From Amphibalanus amphitrite (taxonomy: Eukaryota > Arthropoda > Thecostraca > Balanomorpha > Balanidae), in NCBI RefSeq assembly GCF_019059575.1, contig NW_024881849.1, positions 248,001-312,000 on the forward strand: a stretch of 64,000 nucleotides of DNA. The letters are read 5' to 3'. A model generated the notes under the pieces. The model saw nothing but the letters and a program-made list of their open reading frames with translations, made no database searches and was not told where the DNA came from. The position numbers and the translations under genes were made by a program. Shown here piece by piece: positions 58,944 through 64,000 of the stretch. Within the stretch, counting starts at the first letter, position 1, and each line of letters starts with the position of its first letter.

Positions 58944-61900
58944 ATGCGGGCTGCATCAATGTCACCAAAAGGACCAAAGTGGTCTCTGGGGGGCTCCGCT
59001 GACAGCGACGGGGAATGGGGTCCGTCACAGAGTGTGAGGAAGTCTCAGAGGCCGAGGAACTGCACTCCCATAGACAGTGGCTCTGAGAGCGACTTTCGGC
59101 CAGTTGTGAAGGAGGAGATAAAGATTGAAGTCACTTCACCAAGGGTACGTCTTCAAATGCATGGTGCTCACCTCTCATTGGTTTTTAGCTGCGAGGTTAA
59201 TAAAAGGGAATGACAGCGGATAATGTGTTCCAATTTGTATATCTGTGGAGGATAAACATCTCATGTTTCATTGAATATTGTTCGTCTGTTGATCCGGTCT
59301 AGGTTGAGCGGCCGTCGTCTCCCTCGGTGTCGGACGACGATCCTTTCTCGGACCGCGCTCTGCATTCTTTAGTGAAGGAGGAAAAGTACCGACCTCGATC
59401 ACCGTCACCGTCTGAGGACTTCATCGGGTTCACTGAGGTGGACCGGGACAGGTTAGGGCATGATTCAGTGCTGTTGTTGAAATTTTAGTTGTTATTTGAC
59501 ATAGTAGACAATGATATATTATCCTTGATGAATTCTAATAATATTTGCATTTGTCTGTTCTTTCAGTGCCTGTTTCATCTCCAATGCAAAAAGGAGTCTG
59601 TTACTTGGTTGTTCGTCTGCCATTCGAGACTCTACTGAAGGTAAGTTTATATATGTGAAGAGACTGTAAGCAATGGGTTTATCGTGATATCCTCGGTCTT
59701 ACTTTTGTGCCCTTTTCAGAGAAAATGTTAGTTTTATTTTTATTTTTGGTTTCGTACTCTACAAAGTGATTGAATGGCATTATCGAACCATTCTTATGTT
59801 CAATCGCATGCACTCTATTGAACTGACGCGTTACCGAAATGCCACCGAATTGTGAGAAATATCGTTTCCATCTGCTCTGAGCGGCTAGTCGGCGACACTC
59901 ATTATTTCCAGCGACGGGAAGCGCCCCGTCAGTCGGCCCGGAGGCCAAGGCCGACCAACCGGTGGCGGCTCGCTCGGTTCCTATCTCGCTGACCTCCACC
60001 GTTCGCCCACAGCAAAAACACTCGGCGAGGGTTAGATTGTGAAAAACTGAACGTGGTATCAGTAAACAACTGATAATGGGTTGACGACACACCAAGGGCA
60101 AACGACTGTCGGATAGGTATAAAACGGGCGCCAGACGCAGCAGCGACACACTCACACAGTCCACACCACACTCAACAACATCCACTCTCCAACACTATCA
60201 CTCGACATGCACACGTAAGTATAAGAGAACGGGCGGTCTGCCCCAGCCAGCTCTCGGGGAGCTGCGCTGCACTATGGGGACGAAGGTAGCTGACCTTCCT
60301 CTTTCAGAAAGTCCGTCTGACAGGGACTAAGTCAACCACTCGGAAGTCGGTATGAGGTTGTACGGTTATGTTTTATCGTTTTCGGCTTGTCCTTTGGTTA
60401 TCCCTTTCGGCCCTTTTCGATGACAGTGTCCGGTCTTATTTAGCTAACTTATGTTTCAGCCTGCCTGCTGTCGTGGAGCTGACGAGAAAGGCCATTGGCA
60501 CGACTTGGCAGCTGCAGACTGTTCTTTCGGCACTTCCGGCTTCTTCATCAGCCTGCTCGAGTGCGATAGCAGCTCGTGCAGGACTGATTTTCGGACTCTT
60601 TCGGTTCTTCATATCGGCCTGCTCGATTGCCTTAGCAACTCCTGCAGAACTGATTTTCGGCCTTGTTGGTTTCAGTCTCATCTTTCGGCTCATTTCAATA
60701 TATCTACTTTTTGTTCATGTCTGTGTGCTGGTGGAATGGATAGTGTTAGAAGAAGAGGAAACACACACATACATAGATCTTGTTTTCAGTGCAGTAGTTA
60801 ATACCCCTAGACAACACATAGAGTAATACAGGGTGCGGCAAAAGTTTTGATACCTTACCATTCATTCCCTCCCTCCCGTAAAATTAAAACAACAGTTTCA
60901 TTTCAGCGGTCAATGTATTCTCCACGAAGCTGGACACAGAGTGAGAGACGTGCGGGCATGCTGGCCACCAGGTTCTTCAGAGTCTGTGGGCTGATGTTCG
61001 CCCACGTCCTCTTGAGCGCCTTCTCGAGCTGTCCAAGGTTGCTGGGAGGTTTTTTCTTGTCCAGCTCCTGCTGCATTATCCCCCAGAGCTCTTCAATTGG
61101 ATTCAGGTCAGGGCTGTTCCCTGGCCACGTGTCCTTAGCCCAGAAGTTGGGGAGGTGCTCCCGGCACCACTTCTGCGCTCTGGCAGACCGATGAGCCGGA
61201 GCGCCATCCTGCATGAAAATGCTGTCCGACCTGCGCTCGACCATGCGGCGCGTGAGGACGGAGCCCGTCGTGGCCGTCCTGTTGATGGCAGGGAGGCAGA
61301 CTTCCTCGAGGATGTGCTCCACGTAGTACTCGGCATTGACCGACGTCTTCTGCGGGATCACGTGCAGCTGGCTCAGTCCCTCGTAGGACATCATGCCCCA
61401 CACCATCAGTTTCGGCGGGAATTTGACGCTGAACGCCTTCGGGATTTCAGCCGGGTTCTCAGCCCACACTCGCTCGTTCTGGCGGTTTGGGTGGTGGAAG
61501 AGTTGAAAGGGAGACTCGTCGCTGAAGAGTACCCGTTTCCACTCTTCCACAGTCCAGTTCTTGCGTACCTTGCAAAACTTAAGCCTCTGTGCTCGCTGTT
61601 TTTTCCGTTAATTTTGGCCTTACGCGGATCTTGTAGGCCTTCAGTCCAAGGGTGTTCCTCCAGTACCGGCGGACAGTCCTCTCGGACACCGGATATTTCT
61701 TCCGAGTGAGCTGTTTGGACAGCTTCCTCGCCGAGTGGCCAGATTTTCCAGCCGCTTTCTTCATCACGATCTTGGCGACGGTCGAGATGCTGGAAGGGCG
61801 CCCTGACCCCGGTCTATCTGCGACGCTCCCTGCCTCCTTAAACTTCTTCCACCAGCGTTTGATGGTGAGGACTGGGACCCCAAAGTGTGAGGCAACGTCC

Positions 61901-64000
61901 CTCTGCGTCTTGCCGGCTTGGAGCATACCAATGGCGCGGCTGCGAGCCTCCAAAATGTATTGTTTGACCTTCATGGTTCGGCCGTGGCTACTGCAGCGGC
62001 CACCGGGTGGATAATGACCCCGGCCGGCGACCCTCTGGGTCGAGGTCAGCTGTTCAGCTAATCCCCGCCTCGGGGAAGGATGCGGGTACGCAAGGGCGCG
62101 CTCAGAAATGTCATATTCGGGGGCATGTTGGAAATGCATTGAGTTATTACAAAAAGACGGAAGGTATCAATACTTTTGCCGCACCCTATATAGTGAAGGA
62201 CACAATCCCCTAGACATACCTAGCGATAAGAGCAGCATAGCAGCATATACAAAGGGACAACTTTCAAATTACAGAATTATTTATTACCCTGTTGAATTCA
62301 TTGCAGTTTTTACTGAAGGAGTGTTCATCAAGAGTCAACGTCTCGTCATTAACTACCGAGATGTGGACGGTCTCGATGATAATAACATATGTAAGTATTC
62401 TCCCGATTTTAGTCAGCTACCTTGTCCTCATCAACGGACGAATGTACACGATAAGCACTCATATTGCAGACAAATTAAACCGAATACAGACGCATTGTTT
62501 CCGTCTAACGGAACCTTGAACGATTAAACCTTGGTCTGCTCTTCATCAAATCGCTAATAATTTTTTCGCCCTTCTTTCTGACAGTTTGTGACGTGTGCTG
62601 CCGCGATTGGGACGGTGAATGTCCCGTCCATGGACCGCTGAAGATCATACACGATACCAAGGTAAGGACTGGTCCATACTGGTCTGATTCGTATTCTTTA
62701 CAGATGACTCCTCTCACATTTAGACATTAAATAATATGACCGATTGTGCCTGATGCCCTAGTGACGGAACGACATGAGCTTCATGTAAAAATGATCTATT
62801 TTTTTTCACATTTACGAAATCCTCTTCCTTATAGCATGGATGAAGTATTTGCTCTAATCCATGCTCATAGTTATATTATTGCTTTGCTTCTGTCTTGTTA
62901 GCAGGTAATACTGTCATGGGTACGTGGTCAAGAACAGGTTCATGATCTATATCCACAAAACAACCCCGTCTGATTTACAAACAGGCTTAAGATAATCTCA
63001 ATGCGTGGATTGTATTGTCGACATTGCGCCCCACATGCGCTGAACATTCCAGGCACGACCCGGTATCGGAGATGTCGACAGGGACGTCAAGACCCTGCCG
63101 CCTTCTCTCAGCTCTGGTCAGTCGACAAATCCAGCGTCTGGCACCGGTAAGTTAATGAGGCAAGACAAATGGCGATGCGTAACAACTGCTGCTGGACGTT
63201 TGATGCATCATTTGGTGATGGTTGCTTGTATTGTATTATTTCATGTCCCATGTATCAGTACATGTTGTGTCCATTTAGTTGAGGTGAAGGCTTGTATTTA
63301 TTTGATTCCAGGAGTTTTGGCGGAGAAGGACATACCTGCGCGCCAAAGACTCGGTCCTTACGAGGGAACCTTGACCACCGAGCAGGGTCAGGCCCGAAGT
63401 CGAACAACCGGGTACAGATGGCAGGTCAGTTCAGTTGTTTTGTTTTGCAGGTAAAAACGCATGTTTCCACTTAAGACTTGCTTCAACGATAAAAACTATA
63501 AAAACATTTTAGACCAATGTTGGCTACATGGGAATTTGATAATGTTTCCATTGCGTATGTCATATTTTTACTTTGTTCTTTGAATTGATGAACTATGTTT
63601 TTGTTTGGTACTACAGATCAAGAAGGGTAAGCGCGTGCATCACTCGGTGAATGCCGTAGACCCGAGCTGCAGCAACTGGCTCAGAAGGGTCAACTGTGCC
63701 CGCTCGGAGGAAGAACAAAACCTAGTGGCCTTCCAGTACCGGGGCCAGGTATACTTCAGGTGCGTTGTAGTCTTGGAATCCACGGATCTATTCTTCCTAA
63801 CTGCGTTACGTATTTTATGCGCGGTTCGTCCTGTGGCCCATATTTTTCTTTAAGGGATTCGTCGAAGTTATTAATGACAGTGTAAGTGTTGTGACTACAC
63901 CAATCAAGCTTTCATCAATAATGCTATATTTTTCTCCCTATGCAGGACGTCAAAGGCCATTCCGCGGGGCTCTGAGCTGCTGGTGTACTACGGAGACGAC
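58944..64000 (+). CDS. PRDM9-like: PRDM9-like PR/SET histone methyltransferase, 5' part, nine exons, continues past window
   Basis: Exons joined with matching phase: 58944-59144, 59303-59451, 59567-59640, 62307-62390, 62585-62661, 63053-63146, 63312-63424, 63617-63759, 63946 to edge; 990 coding bases, 330 residues. All introns are GT-AG. Residues 1-141 are acidic/Ser-rich and of unknown fold; no KRAB domain is seen. Residues 150-170 (KSQRLVINYRDVDGLDDNNI) resemble the SSXRD-type segment of PRDM9. Residues 171-185 form its C-x2-C...C-x2-H zinc knuckle (CDVC...CPVH). From 210 (LPPSL) to 330 runs the PR/SET domain with GPYEG, NCARSEEEQNLVAFQY and LLVYYGDD. The family trimethylates H3K4 (and H3K36) at meiotic hotspots. 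Of three tyrosines important in human PRDM9, Y276 (here 243) and Y357 (327) are kept but Y341 is Phe (311). The Met at 58944 is the first in frame; 58959 is an alternative. The zinc-finger exon would lie beyond the window. A transposon occupies intron 3. Confidence 0.88.
60118..60220 (+). promoter_or_regulatory. Core-promoter-like block with donor site inside the PRDM9-like intron
   Basis: TATAAAA at 60118-60124, a CACACAGTCC initiator-like context about 30 bases later, an A/C-rich leader, ATG at 60206 and an immediate GTAAGT donor at 60215. The two coding bases left over (phase 2) do not fit the next exon of the host gene (which needs phase 1). So this is either a promoter of other origin or a non-coding leader. 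Confidence 0.3.
60368..60826 (+). CDS. Hypothetical 152-codon hydrophobic open frame
   Basis: Open from ATG 60368 to TAA 60824-60826, just before the transposon. It encodes Ala/Leu/Phe-rich segments that could span a membrane, with an imperfect tandem duplication of about 65 bases (60540-60603 and 60606-60670; the peptides share AELIFGL/AGLIFGL). No family recognised. Other frames are also open here, so the reading may be accidental. Confidence 0.15.
   Translation: MFYRFRLVLWLSLSALFDDSVRSYLANLCFSLPAVVELTRKAIGTTWQLQTVLSALPASSSACSSAIAARAGLIFGLFRFFISACSIALATPAELIFGLVGFSLIFRLISIYLLFVHVCVLVEWIVLEEEETHTYIDLVFSAVVNTPRQHIE
60829..62188 (-). mobile_element. Tc1/mariner-superfamily transposon (DD37E type)
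   Basis: Terminal inverted repeats CAGGGTGCGGCAAAAGTTTT and AATACTTTTGCCGCACCCTA, similar over about 28 bases, flanked by TA at 60827-60828 and 62189-62190. About 1.36 kb with one transposase gene on the minus strand. It is inserted in intron 3 of the PRDM9-like gene, in opposite orientation. Confidence 0.95.
60903..61974 (-). pseudogene. Tc1/mariner transposase, one frameshift
   Basis: Start ATG at 61974-61972 (MKVKQYILEARSRAIGML). A first helix-turn-helix follows (QRDVASHFGVPVLTIKRWWKK), then the GRPS linker and a second helix-turn-helix (SERTVRRYWRNTLGLKAYK). The frame then slips by one base at a run of six A (plus-strand T run 61599-61604), and the catalytic domain continues to the stop at 60903. 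Acidic residues: VLFSDES, FMQDGAPAH and SPDLNPIEELW. The second Asp and the Glu are separated by 37 residues, which is the DD37E signature rather than the DD34E of classic Tc1. Expected intact length is about 355 residues, normal for the superfamily. Apart from the single extra A no other break was seen, so the copy is young. An intact product would act in the nucleus, cutting and pasting at TA. Confidence 0.9.

Noticed and set aside
61155-61709. Plus-strand 184-codon frame across the transposon
   Set aside because: Antisense of the transposase gene.

Overview
The window is animal nuclear DNA. It holds multi-finger C2H2 zinc-finger exons, a spliced gene of PRDM9 (PR/SET histone methyltransferase) type, a Tc1/mariner transposon, several TTAA-, TA- and 8-bp-target DNA transposon remnants, and no bacterial gene organisation. 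The many (A)GGTCA-rich repeats, GT-AG introns of 60-2700 bp and overall style suggest an invertebrate metazoan. A cephalochordate is a guess I cannot prove from sequence alone.

Layout. 0-10 kb: two C2H2 zinc-finger terminal exons on the + strand (about 1.44-2.46 kb, whose array is cut by an in-frame stop, and 6.43-7.6 kb, open throughout), separated and followed by TTAA-flanked non-autonomous elements. 9.64-38.4 kb: a 27-kb head-to-tail array of an unfamiliar roughly 1.87-kb non-coding repeat. It is flanked on both sides by inverted copies of another repeat, and interrupted by a hAT-type element (24.1-26.15 kb) and a TTAA MITE (32.0-32.5 kb). 38.4-44.1 kb: repeat-rich sequence with a long foldback, nested TA and TTAA elements and a second copy of the 1.18-kb TTAA element. 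44.4-46.5 kb: a third zinc-finger exon, clearly a segmental duplicate of the first two, followed by a single diverged copy of the array repeat. 46.5-58.9 kb: nested inverted-repeat elements. 58.9-64.0 kb: the 5' part of a PRDM9-like gene on the + strand. Nine exons can be read with consistent splice phase up to the window edge (330 codons), and a 1.36-kb DD37E Tc1/mariner element sits in its largest intron.

The three zinc-finger exons start at a conserved phase-1 acceptor. Each begins with an isolated finger that resembles, in spacing, the lone finger between the SET domain and the array of PRDM9. Their arrays differ mainly at the DNA-contact residues and show recent finger duplication and apparent exchange between paralogues. 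They may therefore be orphan PRDM9-type 3' exons, or a related KRAB-free zinc-finger family, lying in cis to the SET-domain gene.

The most unusual object is the 10.1-37.1 kb array. All but one of its long units end at the same 3' sequence, but they begin at many different 5' points, and some units are only 55-270 bp long. The common 3' end is a string of three hairpins. With the start of the next full unit it forms a branched (T-shaped) palindrome that shows a compensatory base change between units. Each unit also carries several copies of an 18-bp palindrome made of two CACGTG E-boxes. The terminal structure (asymmetric terminal inverted repeat, 3' hairpins, internal sub-repeats, tandem copies) is closest to what is known for non-autonomous Helentron-type rolling-circle elements, but this assignment is inference.
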